Assembly: GCF_000369065.1 (NCBI RefSeq)
Contig: NZ_KB849804.1
Coordinates: 299,303-363,302, forward strand
DNA length: 64,000 nucleotides
Direction: 5' to 3'
Origin: Acinetobacter haemolyticus CIP 64.3 = MTCC 9819
GTDB lineage: Bacteria > Pseudomonadota > Gammaproteobacteria > Pseudomonadales > Moraxellaceae
The stretch's first letter is position 1. Every line of letters begins with the position of its first letter. The notes under the pieces were generated by a model. The model had not been told where the DNA came from, did not search any database, and saw only the letters and a list, made by a program, of their open reading frames with translations. Position numbers and translations under genes: made by a program. This document shows, in pieces, positions 36,423-46,392 of the stretch.

Positions 36423-36653
36423 ATGTGCGGTGGATCATTTGGAAAAATTATTTCTTCTGTGACGAATGCATTTGGTCTTACAGACACCAAAGCCGATGCT
36501 AAGGGTTTTGATGCTCAAGCCGCAGATTCGGAGGCAAAGCGAAAAGCCCAAGAAGAAGCGAACGTCTCAATAGCACAACGTAAGAAGCGAAAGGCTTCAG
36601 AGGTTCTTTCGTCAACGTCAGAAGATGATAAGAAAAATACACTTGGGGGCTAA
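36423..36653 (+). CDS. Hypothetical protein upstream of the portal gene
   Basis: 76 aa, beginning MCGGSFGKIISSVTNAFG and then charged and basic. The glycine-rich Cys start resembles that of the gp14-like protein at 43949 (MCKGGAISSS), a style common in small podovirus virion proteins. Function unknown. Confidence 0.6.
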   Translation: MCGGSFGKIISSVTNAFGLTDTKADAKGFDAQAADSEAKRKAQEEANVSIAQRKKRKASEVLSSTSEDDKKNTLGG

Positions 36654-36656
36654 TGT

Positions 36657-38303
36657 ATGAGTGATCTAGCAGACCGACTTTGTAAGCGGCTTGATGAGCT
36701 TAAAGCAGAACGTGCAAAGTATGAGGCACATTGGACAGAATGCTATCAATACGGTGCGCCAGAGCGTCAACAATCGTTCAGTGGTAGTAGCGGACTGCAA
36801 GACACTCGTAAGAAACAACGTGCAGATTTACTAGACTCTACAGCCGCAGAGTCAATTTTAACGTTTGTATCAAGTCTCATTGCTGGCACAACACCAGCAA
36901 ATGCGATTTGGTTCAAAGGCATGATTGATGGAATGGGAGATGATGCCGTCTTAACACCCGGAGAGCATTGGATTGAACAAGTCTGTCAATTCATGTGGCG
37001 TAATATCCACGGCGCTAACTTTGATTCAGAAATATTTGATTTGATATTAGATTTCGCTGTGGCTGGCTGGGGTGTGCTTTACGAAGATATTAATCGTGAA
37101 GCTGGCGGCGGATACATGTTCCAAACATGGCCAATCGGTGAATGTTTTATTGCGTCTACTCGTCAAGATCAAATTGTGGACACGGTTTATCGTCATTACG
37201 AAATGACAGCAGCCCAAATAGTTAAGCAATTTGGGAAGCACAAAGTCAGTCAAAATGTTCTAGACGCATCTGAGAAAACACCTGATCAACGTTTTAAATT
37301 AGTCCATGTAATTGAGCCACGTACAGGCACACAGCCAAGTGATAGCCGTGTTTTATTGCCAAAGAATATGCCTTTTGCCTCATACCATGTTGAGGTTCAG
37401 GAAAAGAATATTCTTAAAACCTCAGGTTATAACGAGTTCCCATGCGCAGTGCCACGATTTAGAAAAATACCGGGTAGCGTTTACGGCATAGGTTTAATGT
37501 CTATTGCATTACCTGATGCAAAAACAATTAATTCATTGATGCGAGATACCTTGCGCAGTGCTGAAATTGATGTTCTAGGCATGTGGATTGCAAAGGATGA
37601 TGGCGTCTTAAATCCTCGCACTGTGCGCTTAGGTGGGGGGAAGATCATCACGGCTGATAGCGTTGACTCAATGAAGCGCTTAGATTCAGGGTCAAACTTT
37701 CAAATCTCAGAAAATCTTTTAGATCGCTTGCAGAGTGGCATACGCCGTAAGCTCATGGCGGATAGTTTGACTCAGCACTACAACACGCCTCCAACCGCCG
37801 CAGAGATTTACGCGCGTGTAGATATGATTCGTCAGCAGCTTGGACCGCTGTATGGCCGTTCACAAGCTGAATTATTAGTTCCCATTCTTGATCGCTCATT
37901 TGGTCTTGCATATCGCGCAGGTGTGCTTGGTGAAGCACCTGAAGAACTTCAAGAGCGCAATATGTCTTTTAAATTCACTTCTCCTTTAGCACGAGCACAA
38001 CAGCTTGAAGATGTAGCAGCCATTGAACGCTTTATGGGTTCTATGGAGGCAATTACTATGGCCGATCCTGACGCAATGGATAACGTCAATATGGATGCTA
38101 TTCCACAGGTCCTAGCACAGCGCTTAGGTGTGCCGACATCAGTTATGCGTACTGATCAACAACTTAAATCATTTAGGGATGCTAAAGCAAAAGCACAGCA
38201 ACAGGCTGCAGCTCAGGAACAAGAGGCTGTACTGGCTCAGCAAATGGGTGGGGCAATGGCTAAGGGTCTCGAGAACGAAATCACTAGCGAGGTTAGATCA
38301 TGA
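36657..38303 (+). CDS. Portal protein (T7-like head-tail connector)
   Basis: 548 aa. The N-terminus (LADRLCKRLDELKAERAKYE, HWTECYQYGAPER) and core (LLDSTAAESILTFVSSLIAG, PGSVYGIGLMSIALPDAKTI) fit the bacteriophage head-to-tail connecting protein family; the C-terminus is a Gln/Ala-rich coil. Forms the dodecameric packaging and ejection channel at one capsid vertex. First large gene of the head block. Confidence 0.92.
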   Translation: MSDLADRLCKRLDELKAERAKYEAHWTECYQYGAPERQQSFSGSSGLQDTRKKQRADLLDSTAAESILTFVSSLIAGTTPANAIWFKGMIDGMGDDAVLTPGEHWIEQVCQFMWRNIHGANFDSEIFDLILDFAVAGWGVLYEDINREAGGGYMFQTWPIGECFIASTRQDQIVDTVYRHYEMTAAQIVKQFGKHKVSQNVLDASEKTPDQRFKLVHVIEPRTGTQPSDSRVLLPKNMPFASYHVEVQEKNILKTSGYNEFPCAVPRFRKIPGSVYGIGLMSIALPDAKTINSLMRDTLRSAEIDVLGMWIAKDDGVLNPRTVRLGGGKIITADSVDSMKRLDSGSNFQISENLLDRLQSGIRRKLMADSLTQHYNTPPTAAEIYARVDMIRQQLGPLYGRSQAELLVPILDRSFGLAYRAGVLGEAPEELQERNMSFKFTSPLARAQQLEDVAAIERFMGSMEAITMADPDAMDNVNMDAIPQVLAQRLGVPTSVMRTDQQLKSFRDAKAKAQQQAAAQEQEAVLAQQMGGAMAKGLENEITSEVRS

Positions 38304-38809
38304 TTGTAGTTTTAGCAGTCCTAACAATTGCTTTATTTGTCGCTTGCGTTGGACTTTTTTCGCTTCACAGTCGCTCAGAAAAGTTTAAACAACGTTGGTT
38401 TAATGAACTAGACATTTCTAGTGCTTTGCGAAATGAAAAGCATCATGAGTGGGAACGAGCAAACATTGCTGAAGAACAAATTACAGTACTCAAGCAGTCT
38501 TTCAGAGATTTGGCTACTGAACAAAGTAAGGAGCTTGGTTTTGGCAACCATGTTCAATGGCGTTCGACAAAGAAACCTACATCACAGACATATCGCATTC
38601 ATTTCGATATTGAGCCAAACGGCCAGCGAATTTTAGAAGAACTGACGGCGAGATTTAAACGAAATGTATTTACCAATGACGAGCGAGAAACATGCAGGCG
38701 TATCGGTAGAGCCGAAGTCGTTGATTTCATTTTAAACCGCATTAACACAGCTAACGATCCACGGTATAGCGAACAGTTAGAAATTATGGAGAAAGAGACA
38801 CATGTCTAA
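38300..38809 (+). CDS. Membrane-anchored hypothetical protein
   Basis: 169 aa with an N-terminal membrane span (MIVVLAVLTIALFVACVGLF) and a soluble helical domain. Overlaps portal and scaffold genes by a few bases. Not typical of T7-like head genes; role unknown. Confidence 0.6.
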   Translation: MIVVLAVLTIALFVACVGLFSLHSRSEKFKQRWFNELDISSALRNEKHHEWERANIAEEQITVLKQSFRDLATEQSKELGFGNHVQWRSTKKPTSQTYRIHFDIEPNGQRILEELTARFKRNVFTNDERETCRRIGRAEVVDFILNRINTANDPRYSEQLEIMEKETHV

Positions 38810-39446
38810 TGAAGATCAAAATATAGATACGGCGAACACACCACTAGTAGAGCAAGCGCCACCAGTAGAAACGAAAGTGCCTGTTAATGATGCAGGGCAA
38901 CCGCCAGTAGATAATCAACAACCACCAGCAGATAGCAATCCACCTACAGAAGAAAAGCCTAGCGGTACTGTTCCTGAAAATGCAGATGCTTACAGTGTCG
39001 AGCTTGAAGGCTTTGATATGGAGGCGTTTTCTGCTCATGAAGGCAATAAAGCTTTTCTTGAAAAGGCGCACAGCTTGGGTGTTTCCAACGAGCAAATGAC
39101 TGCAATTCTTGAAGCATACGAAGCAAACAATGCTGTAAATGTTGAATCACTTCAAACCGAATGGGGCGGAGAGTTCAATAAAAATATCGGCTTTGCTAAG
39201 CAAGCAATCGAAGCGGCAGGCATGAATATGGACGATGCCGATGGTCCAATGTTCGGTATCAAGATGGCTGCATGGATTGGCAAGCAACTACAGGAAGATT
39301 TGCCGCCGTCAAATACCCAACAAAATGGAGCTGAAACGGTAGAACAATTAATGCTAACAGAAGCGTACAGCAATGCTAATCATCCTGATCATAAGAGTGT
39401 GGCGGCGCGTGTAAGTCAATGGTTCCAAAAAAATACACCAGAATGA
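38802..39446 (+). CDS. Scaffolding/capsid assembly protein
   Basis: 214 aa. Acidic Pro/Gln-rich N-terminus, then a helical C-terminus (GVSNEQMTAILEAYEANN, ESLQTEWGGEFNKNIGFAKQ) that resembles T7 gp9-type assembly proteins. Position between portal and capsid supports it. Confidence 0.8.
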   Translation: MSNEDQNIDTANTPLVEQAPPVETKVPVNDAGQPPVDNQQPPADSNPPTEEKPSGTVPENADAYSVELEGFDMEAFSAHEGNKAFLEKAHSLGVSNEQMTAILEAYEANNAVNVESLQTEWGGEFNKNIGFAKQAIEAAGMNMDDADGPMFGIKMAAWIGKQLQEDLPPSNTQQNGAETVEQLMLTEAYSNANHPDHKSVAARVSQWFQKNTPE

Positions 39447-39456
39447 GGGTTAAAGC

Positions 39457-40359
39457 ATGTCTCAAGACTTTGCAACCAATAATGAAATGATCACCGCCGC
39501 TTTTAAGCGAGAGTTTCACACAGCCTTTGAAACTAAAGCTCGTACGACTGCATCTACTTTGCAGATTCTTGCGAAAGATCGCGGCATGATCAACGGTTCT
39601 TCTTTTACGGTCAACGATATGGGTGATCTTAAAATGAAGGAAATGACAAGCCGATTCCAAGACACGGATTGGTCTGTTCCTGAGGCTGGTACACGTTTGG
39701 CGATAATGAAGGACTTCGGTCTTTTTGTTCCTATCGACCCACGTGATGAGCCTAAATTATCAGCTAATCCAACATCTGAATATATGCAGTCGTGTCTATC
39801 TGCTGAATATGATGAACGTGATAATACGATCATTAAGGCTTTGGGTGCTTCAGTTCAGCGTAAAAACGCTGACGGTGAAGACTATACTGCAACGCCTTTA
39901 CCAGCAAGTCAGATCATTGGCGCAAGTGCTACGCCAATGAACAAAGTCAAGATTGTTAAAGCGCGTGCAATCATGCGTAAAACAAAAATGGATAAACGCG
40001 GTCCTATGTACGCGATTTATAACTCGGAAATCCTTGAGCAAATCCTCATTGATGACGAGCTAACCAAATGGGATCGTGACACCATTCAGTCAATTCAAGA
40101 CGGCGATGTTGCTAAGAAGTGGGCAGGCTTTATTTGGTTGCCTTATGAAGAATTGCCTGATGGTGCTGGTGGTGCTACTGAAGGTCGTACATTCTTCACA
40201 GCATCTAATGCGGTTCACTTTGGGCGCAACATGATTAGCAACTTTGATATTGCAGTTCGTGCTGATAAATCAAACGTTAAGCAAATCGGCGGTATTGCAT
40301 CCTATGGTGCTGCACGTTCACTTGAAGAATGTGTAATCGCACTGGATTACTTGCGTTAA
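39457..40359 (+). CDS. Major capsid protein
   Basis: 300 aa. Conserved capsid text MITAAFKREFHTAFETKAR, RLAIMKDFGLFVPIDPRDEP, RSLEECVIALDYLR at the C-terminus; size and context fit the podovirus capsid family sometimes listed as Phage_capsid_2. Followed by a terminator-like hairpin, as after T7 gene 10. Confidence 0.88.
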   Translation: MSQDFATNNEMITAAFKREFHTAFETKARTTASTLQILAKDRGMINGSSFTVNDMGDLKMKEMTSRFQDTDWSVPEAGTRLAIMKDFGLFVPIDPRDEPKLSANPTSEYMQSCLSAEYDERDNTIIKALGASVQRKNADGEDYTATPLPASQIIGASATPMNKVKIVKARAIMRKTKMDKRGPMYAIYNSEILEQILIDDELTKWDRDTIQSIQDGDVAKKWAGFIWLPYEELPDGAGGATEGRTFFTASNAVHFGRNMISNFDIAVRADKSNVKQIGGIASYGAARSLEECVIALDYLR

Positions 40360-40366
40360 TCGTTTT

Positions 40367-40399
40367 GCCTCACATCTTGGGTAGGGTGTGGGGCTTTTT
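40367..40399 (+). terminator. Terminator after the major capsid gene
   Basis: GCCTCACATC pairs with GGTGTGGGGC through G-U-tolerant pairing and is followed by TTTTT. It lacks the CACCCAACAAACC motif. Partial termination here would boost capsid relative to downstream genes, as at T7 T-phi. Confidence 0.7.
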
Positions 40400-40422
40400 A
40401 TCTCAAAAATTAAGGAATCATC

Positions 40423-40791
40423 ATGAGCAAATCGGAACAACAAATCGAGCAAGAAATCCAAGAGAAAGGTTTGAATGCTCCTCGATTAACACCTGAACTT
40501 ATTGATAAAAAAATCAAAGCAATTCGCTACAGTACGGGTGATAAATTCGACCTAGCTTACTGCGCAGATGATTATAAAACATGTGGGTCACCACAATTAA
40601 CAATCTGCATTTTATCACTTGAAAATGGGTTCACGGTTACGGGAGAGTCTGCATGTGCAAGCCCTGAAAACTTTGATCGAATTATTGGGCAGAAAATTGC
40701 CTATCAAAATGCACGTGAAAAAATTTGGCAGTTGGAAGGCTATCTATTGAAAGAAAATCTCCATCAAGTTGAGTTAGATAAACAGTTCTAA
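40423..40791 (+). CDS. Gp49-like phage protein
   Basis: 122 aa. Pattern LTPELIDKKIKAIRYSTGDK, LTICILSLENGFTVTGESAC and FDRIIGQKIAYQNAREKIWQ matches the phage gp49/66-like family found in many phages, function unknown. It is isolated between the capsid terminator and a motif-hairpin module, so it may be an inserted accessory gene. Confidence 0.8.
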   Translation: MSKSEQQIEQEIQEKGLNAPRLTPELIDKKIKAIRYSTGDKFDLAYCADDYKTCGSPQLTICILSLENGFTVTGESACASPENFDRIIGQKIAYQNAREKIWQLEGYLLKENLHQVELDKQF

Positions 40792-40853
40792 CACCCAACA
40801 AACACTATCAAAACCTCGGTAACTATAAACAAAAGTTACCGAGGTTTTTTATT
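40792..40853 (+). promoter_or_regulatory. Motif-hairpin-start module 2
   Basis: CACCCAACAAACA (40792-40804) touches the preceding stop codon. Hairpin AACCTCGGTAACT/AGTTACCGAGGTT (13 bp, 40812-40845), then TTTTATT and the ATG at 40854. The SD GAGG (40841-40844) is inside the 3' arm. Confidence 0.8.
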
Positions 40854-41414
40854 ATGGCCGTCACAAGAGTCAGTATTTGTAATGCCGCATTGCGCATGAT
40901 AGGCGAAAGAGTCATAGCTAGTTTTGATGAAGATACGGAACTTGCTGAGCATTGTCGTGATATTTACGATCAGACGCGTCGAAGCATTTTGCGTGACCAT
41001 CCATGGTCATGTGCTCGCAAGCGCACGATTCTATCGCCAGTGTCCACACACCCAAGCTTTGGTTATAACCATGCATTCCCTTTGCCTAAGGACTATATTC
41101 TTATAGTCGATCCGGGTACGAACTGCTATGAGGTCGAAAGTCGGCACATTCTAGCCAACACAAATAAAATTAGATTGGTTTATATATTTGACAATGATAA
41201 CGAAGACACTTGGGATTCAATGCTTTCTGAAGCAATGAGCCTAAAACTCGCATCGAAGATGTGCAAGCCAATTACAGGTAGTGATGCTGCAGGTGAAACG
41301 GCTGAATATAACTATCAAAAACTAATCAAGCGTGCTCGATCTGTTAATGCTCAAGAGCGTCCAAGCCAAGATATGCAATATGCAGACTCCTCCTATTTAG
41401 GAGATCGTTACTAA
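40854..41414 (+). CDS. Tail tubular protein A-like
   Basis: 186 aa. RVSICNAALRMIGERVIASF and YDQTRRSILRDHPWSCARKR are typical of T7 gp11-type proteins; C-terminal region ends YLGDRY. Forms the tail tube ring below the portal. The stop overlaps the next start. Confidence 0.88.
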   Translation: MAVTRVSICNAALRMIGERVIASFDEDTELAEHCRDIYDQTRRSILRDHPWSCARKRTILSPVSTHPSFGYNHAFPLPKDYILIVDPGTNCYEVESRHILANTNKIRLVYIFDNDNEDTWDSMLSEAMSLKLASKMCKPITGSDAAGETAEYNYQKLIKRARSVNAQERPSQDMQYADSSYLGDRY

Positions 41415-43492
41415 TGAAAAGCTGGATATTAAAAAACAATCTCAGTAGTGGGGAGCTATCGCCGTTATTGTGGACTCGTACAGATGTACAGCAGTATGCA
41501 AATGGGGCAAAGAAATTACTTAATGCGTTGCCTCTGGTTGAGGGTGGGGCAAAGAAAAGACCAGGCACTAAATTTAGATCTATTTTGGCTGGATCACTAC
41601 GGCTAATCCCATTTATAGCTAACTCAGAAAACACATATTTATTGATTCTTGGTGTTTCATTTTTGAAGGTTTATAACCCTAGAACACATGAGGTTGTGTT
41701 TGAGAGTTCTACGCCTTATGACACAGTAAAAAAAGTTCAAGAGGTCCAGTTCGCCCATACAAAATATCGTATGTTCTTTGTGCAAGGTGATTCACCAGTG
41801 CACCGATTTATCTGTTCAGCAGATTTTACGAATTGGCAGTTCGCGTCGTTCACATTTAATGTGCACCCTAATGATGAGCTAGGCAGTAGCCCTAACGTAG
41901 CGCTTACGCCTTCTGGTACTGACGTTGGAAAGATTATATCTCTAACTGCAGCTTCATTCCCAAATTGGGTCAGCACTGAAACTTATCTCACTGGTGAGCG
42001 TGTTATTTACGCTAGTAAGACTTGGTTAGCCACAATAGACAATAAAGATAAGGAGCCGAGCGGGACGAATCCAGAGTGGGAAGAAGTCACCAACGAAGCT
42101 GCAAGTGTTTTCACAGCATCAAGTGTTGGATCAATTGTCGAGATCAACGGCGGACAAGTCAAAATAACTGAATACATCAATCCATCTAAAGTGAATGGTG
42201 AGGTTTTGGTTAAGCTGACCTCTACAGTGCAGGCTATAGCTAAGTCTTGGGCACTAAAAAGCATTGCATTTAGTGCAACGGCTGGCTATCCGAAAGCAGT
42301 ATGTTTCTTTAAACAGCGTTTAGTGTTTGCTAATACAAAAACTAGTCCTAATCAAATGTGGTTTAGCCGAATTGGCGATGATGGAAACTTTCTCGAAACC
42401 ACAGAAGATGCAGATGCTTTTAGTATCGCGTCTAGTTCAGCCCAATCAGACAATATTTTGCACCTTGCACAGCGTGGCGGTGTTGTTGCGCTTACAGGTG
42501 GTTCAGAGTTTCTAATTAGCTCAAATGGTGCATTAACACCAGCATCAGCGCAAATTGATCAGCATACGAGTTATGGCGTACAAAAAGATGTGCGTCCGTG
42601 CTTAGTAGGCAGTGAATTATTGTTCGTGCAACGCGGTGGGGAACGCCTAAGGGCGCTATCTTATCGCTATGAAGTGGATGGTCTTGTATCGCCAGAGCTT
42701 TCGGCTGTGGCTACTCATGTGCCAGAAGATCACGGCGGTATCAAAGAGCTTACTTACCAACAAACACCAAATAGCATTGTATGGTGCGTACTCGGTGATG
42801 GTTCAGTCTGCAGTATTACTTTAAATCGTGATCAAGAAATGAATGCATGGGCACAGCATGATTTTGGTTGTAGTGTTCTTTCAATCTGTGCATTGCCTAC
42901 AGCGCTGGGAGAGGATCAGTGTTTCATGCTCACACAACGCAATGGGTCTACAGTGCTCGAAGAATTAAGCGAGGCAGCTTTGAGTGATTGTGAATTCGAT
43001 ATTGATGTGATCAATGGTACTGGATCGATTCTTAACTTAGATATTCAGGTTCTCAATTCTCCAATGGTTAGCTACAACAACCAAGATGGGTATTTTTATT
43101 CTAGCTATACGACTGCAGGTACAGAAATAAATTTACCCGTATCTGATTTAAGTCAAACAGTCTATTTAGGGCAACCATATCAAACAGAAATTGACTTATT
43201 GCCACCTGATTTTAGCCAAGTACCAGCAACGGCAATGTTTCATAAAATCATCGTGCATGAAGCGGCTATATTCTTAAATCGCTCAATTGGTGGATTCATT
43301 AATGGTAAGGAGTTATCTACAAAACTTTATAACCAAAGTGCATTTACAAACCTTCCGTACACAGGTTATGCGTCAGAAAAATTGCAAGGCTGGTCAAAAC
43401 TTCATGATCTAAAGATGCAGATAACACACGACAAACCTGTGCCTTTTCACATGCAATCTATTTCTATGATGGTTTCTATTAATGAGAAATGA
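41414..43492 (+). CDS. Tail tubular protein B-like
   Basis: 692 aa. LSSGELSPLLWTRTDVQQYA near the start, GAKKRPGTKFR, then a beta-rich body (WFSRIGDDGNFLETTEDADA) characteristic of T7 gp12-like nozzle proteins. Partner of the preceding tail-tube protein. Confidence 0.9.
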   Translation: MKSWILKNNLSSGELSPLLWTRTDVQQYANGAKKLLNALPLVEGGAKKRPGTKFRSILAGSLRLIPFIANSENTYLLILGVSFLKVYNPRTHEVVFESSTPYDTVKKVQEVQFAHTKYRMFFVQGDSPVHRFICSADFTNWQFASFTFNVHPNDELGSSPNVALTPSGTDVGKIISLTAASFPNWVSTETYLTGERVIYASKTWLATIDNKDKEPSGTNPEWEEVTNEAASVFTASSVGSIVEINGGQVKITEYINPSKVNGEVLVKLTSTVQAIAKSWALKSIAFSATAGYPKAVCFFKQRLVFANTKTSPNQMWFSRIGDDGNFLETTEDADAFSIASSSAQSDNILHLAQRGGVVALTGGSEFLISSNGALTPASAQIDQHTSYGVQKDVRPCLVGSELLFVQRGGERLRALSYRYEVDGLVSPELSAVATHVPEDHGGIKELTYQQTPNSIVWCVLGDGSVCSITLNRDQEMNAWAQHDFGCSVLSICALPTALGEDQCFMLTQRNGSTVLEELSEAALSDCEFDIDVINGTGSILNLDIQVLNSPMVSYNNQDGYFYSSYTTAGTEINLPVSDLSQTVYLGQPYQTEIDLLPPDFSQVPATAMFHKIIVHEAAIFLNRSIGGFINGKELSTKLYNQSAFTNLPYTGYASEKLQGWSKLHDLKMQITHDKPVPFHMQSISMMVSINEK

Positions 43493-43493
43493 G

Positions 43494-43946
43494 ATGCAAG
43501 TACGGAAAGCAACACTTGAAGATGTGGTTACGCTTGTTGATTTCGGCAAGCGTCTAACTCAAGAATCCCCAGTGTTTTTAAAACAGGGCTTTGATGAGAA
43601 CAGCGCCGCGGACTTATTCGCATATTTAATCAATAAGTATGAATCAATATTTATAGCTGTAGACCAGTATAAAAACCCTATTGGCACAATCATTGGTGTG
43701 ATCGATAAAGATTGGCGCACAGGCCATAAGCTTGCTTTTGAGCAAGGCGTTTACGTTTTGCCTGAATATCGCCGTTCCGAAACAGCAAAAGGCTTGATTA
43801 ATACCTTTGTTGAGTGGGCGAAACTTCAAAATGCAGATCGTATTCAACTTGGCACTATGACAGGCATTCATGCGGATAAAGTTGTCAGTCTCTATGAAGG
43901 TCTAGGCTTCTCATTGGTCGGCTATGTTTTAGAGATGGAGGTATAA
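43494..43946 (+). CDS. GNAT-family acetyltransferase-like protein in the virion operon
   Basis: 150 aa from the ATG at 43494 (MQVRKATLEDVVTLVDF); an ATG at 43482 is also in frame. GNAT folds show YVLPEYRRSETAKGLINTF (acetyl-CoA loop region) and SLYEGLGFSLVGYVLEM at the end. GNAT-like proteins occur at this place in several podoviruses; whether it modifies a protein or is structural is unknown. Confidence 0.8.
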   Translation: MQVRKATLEDVVTLVDFGKRLTQESPVFLKQGFDENSAADLFAYLINKYESIFIAVDQYKNPIGTIIGVIDKDWRTGHKLAFEQGVYVLPEYRRSETAKGLINTFVEWAKLQNADRIQLGTMTGIHADKVVSLYEGLGFSLVGYVLEMEV

Positions 43947-43948
43947 GC

Positions 43949-44347
43949 ATGTGTAAAGGTGGTGCTATTTCTAGTTCACTGGAAGCTGTGCAGGGCTTTA
44001 GTAATGCGGTTACGGCGGAAGCGGTAGCAAAGGGCAATGCAAAGACCGTGCAATCTATGGCTAGACTCAATGCAGCAAAGATCAAAGATCAAGGTCGTAA
44101 GAATGCATCAAGTGCTCGTGCTGCTGCGGCTGAAAATGGTTTAGATGTGAATGTCGGTGTTCCAACTGTATTTGAAGACGAGCATTTAGCAGATGCGGCA
44201 TATAACGCATCAATGACCGAGCAGGATGCAACCAATCAAGCCAGACAAATACGCCGCCAAGGTTCTCAGCAGCGTAATAATTATGGCTTGAAAGCAACAA
44301 GTTCAGTGATTGACACCTTTGCACAAGCCTATGGAGGGTGGAAATAA
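43949..44347 (+). CDS. Small internal virion protein (T7 gp14-like)
   Basis: 132 aa, Ala/Gln-rich and helical (NAVTAEAVAKGNAKTVQSMA, NYGLKATSSVIDTFAQAYGG). Size, composition and position fit the small internal core protein that enters the membrane during DNA ejection. Confidence 0.7.
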   Translation: MCKGGAISSSLEAVQGFSNAVTAEAVAKGNAKTVQSMARLNAAKIKDQGRKNASSARAAAAENGLDVNVGVPTVFEDEHLADAAYNASMTEQDATNQARQIRRQGSQQRNNYGLKATSSVIDTFAQAYGGWK

Positions 44348-46392
44348 TGGCTTTAATTCCTCGTTCACTGGGTCGAGTTGGTCCACAGCCCACATTGCAA
44401 CAGCAAACGCCTTTAACAGGTCTAAGTGATATTGGTCGATCCATTGGTGGCGTAGTTCAAGCACGTGATGAACAGCAAAGAGAAGCAGAAGTAACAGCCA
44501 AACGATTAGAGCTATTTAACAATCAAATGGCTGAGAAAGAGGCAAAGGTTAAGCTTGACGATACGCTTACATCCGAAATGAGCGAGCAAGTTACTTTGCT
44601 TAAAAACGAAGTATCAAACGGTTCGATGAAGGCCCAAGATGCGAATGCCAATCTTCAAGAGTGGTCAAAGGCTCGATATGGGCAGCTTGAAACAGAATTA
44701 CCTGATCATGCCAAACAGGATCTAAAACAATACTGGGATTCAAATATTAGTCGTCAGACAACAGGATTTTTGCCACTTCAACTTCGTGCTGACGTGCAAA
44801 AAGGCGCTGTATTGGCTGATCGAATGACAGAAATAGCTACACGCTATGATCGCGCCCAAGGTCGTGAGTATTTAAACTCTAATTTGCAAGAATTGAATCT
44901 ATCAGAAGCTGACAAGCAAGCTCGAATCTATAGCTATGAGTCAGTGCGCGATTCTATGGATATTGACGGACGTATCACTGATGCCGTTGCCAACAAAGAT
45001 ACAGTCGACTTACAAGCCTTAGTTACTGACTTAGATTCAGGAAAATACGGCTATACAGACGGCAAGGCAGCACAACAGAAGAAAGCTCAAGCATTAAGTC
45101 GAATCGATGCTATCAATAAGCAAATTGAAGTCGAAGAAAACAAGCGTGTTACTTCTGCTGGCAAGGTTTTAAATGATTTTAAGTCACAGGTTTTGACAGG
45201 TCGTGCTTTAGATGAAAGCTATTTGTCCAATGTTGGCGAGGCTGTAAAAGGCACAGAATACGAGTCTGAATATAATTTTTATAGCCAGCAATCAAATAAC
45301 TTTCAAAACTTCGGACGCAAAACTACAAGTGAACAGCTTGCTTTAATCAATGCTCAAAAAGCAAAGATGAAAAACAGCAGCACTACGGATGCAGTAAACG
45401 AAGATAAGATTTTAAATGTCTATGAGTCAATCTATAAACAAAAAGTAGACACACTTAAAAACAACCCAAACCAAGCTGTGCGCGAAGCAGGGTTAGAGAC
45501 TCAGACGTTGAGCGCACTAGAACTAAGTGCGAACCCTAAGTCGTTCGCCGCTAAAGCAATTGAAAACGGCGTGAATCAAATCGCACTTAAAGACCCGAAT
45601 ATCACAGTTAAGCCAATTTCAGAAGAAGATTTACCCGAAGCTAAAAAGGCTTTTGATGCCATGGGGGTAAACGAAAAACTTACTTTTATTGGCAATATGA
45701 TTGATCAGTCTAAAGGCATTCCAGACGGTAGCAAGATTTGGGGCGCAACACTGGGGCAATTGGGCGGCGGTGACATGAATTATGTGATGGCAGGCGTTGC
45801 CAAAGCAAACAAATTTAGTTCTACAGAGGGCAGGGATTTAGCTACATCAATTGTTTCAGGTACTCAACTACTTAAAAACAAGCAAATGATCATGCCAAAA
45901 GAAGATGATTTGCGCTTAGCGTTTAATGATTATGTTGGTCAAACACTTACAGGGACATCTGCAAATAACGCTTATGAAGTATTTAAAGCTGTTTATGCGG
46001 ACACAATGAATGCACGAGGTTTTAGCCATTCAGCAAAAGATGACTCACCAAACAAGGGCATATTGCATACAGCTCTAAGCATGTCGACAGGTGGCGTATA
46101 CACGCAGCCTAGCTCATATAGAAATTACATGGGCGAAAAGGGCAAAGATTGGAAAGTAACCAAGCCTTATGCAATGAAAGATGATGAATTTGAAAACCGT
46201 TTAGATAAGGGTTATTCAACCATTTCAAAGCAAACAGGTATAAATTCTTCAGACCTTAAACAATTGCGCTTACGTCAAGGAAAGCCAGCACAATCGGGTG
46301 ATATCCAGTACGACCTAATCAATGAGCGTGGTCAGCCATTAGTTGTTGATGGGGCTATTTGGCGCATTAAAATGAATGGAGTTGTCAAATGA
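44347..46392 (+). CDS. Large internal virion protein (T7 gp15-like)
   Basis: 681 aa from the ATG at 44347, which shares its A with the previous stop and follows GGAGGG. Mostly helical, with long coils (EKEAKVKLDDTLTSEMSEQV). Position before a transglycosylase-containing protein is that of T7 gp15. Homology is inferred mainly from order and composition. Confidence 0.7.
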   Translation: MALIPRSLGRVGPQPTLQQQTPLTGLSDIGRSIGGVVQARDEQQREAEVTAKRLELFNNQMAEKEAKVKLDDTLTSEMSEQVTLLKNEVSNGSMKAQDANANLQEWSKARYGQLETELPDHAKQDLKQYWDSNISRQTTGFLPLQLRADVQKGAVLADRMTEIATRYDRAQGREYLNSNLQELNLSEADKQARIYSYESVRDSMDIDGRITDAVANKDTVDLQALVTDLDSGKYGYTDGKAAQQKKAQALSRIDAINKQIEVEENKRVTSAGKVLNDFKSQVLTGRALDESYLSNVGEAVKGTEYESEYNFYSQQSNNFQNFGRKTTSEQLALINAQKAKMKNSSTTDAVNEDKILNVYESIYKQKVDTLKNNPNQAVREAGLETQTLSALELSANPKSFAAKAIENGVNQIALKDPNITVKPISEEDLPEAKKAFDAMGVNEKLTFIGNMIDQSKGIPDGSKIWGATLGQLGGGDMNYVMAGVAKANKFSSTEGRDLATSIVSGTQLLKNKQMIMPKEDDLRLAFNDYVGQTLTGTSANNAYEVFKAVYADTMNARGFSHSAKDDSPNKGILHTALSMSTGGVYTQPSSYRNYMGEKGKDWKVTKPYAMKDDEFENRLDKGYSTISKQTGINSSDLKQLRLRQGKPAQSGDIQYDLINERGQPLVVDGAIWRIKMNGVVK

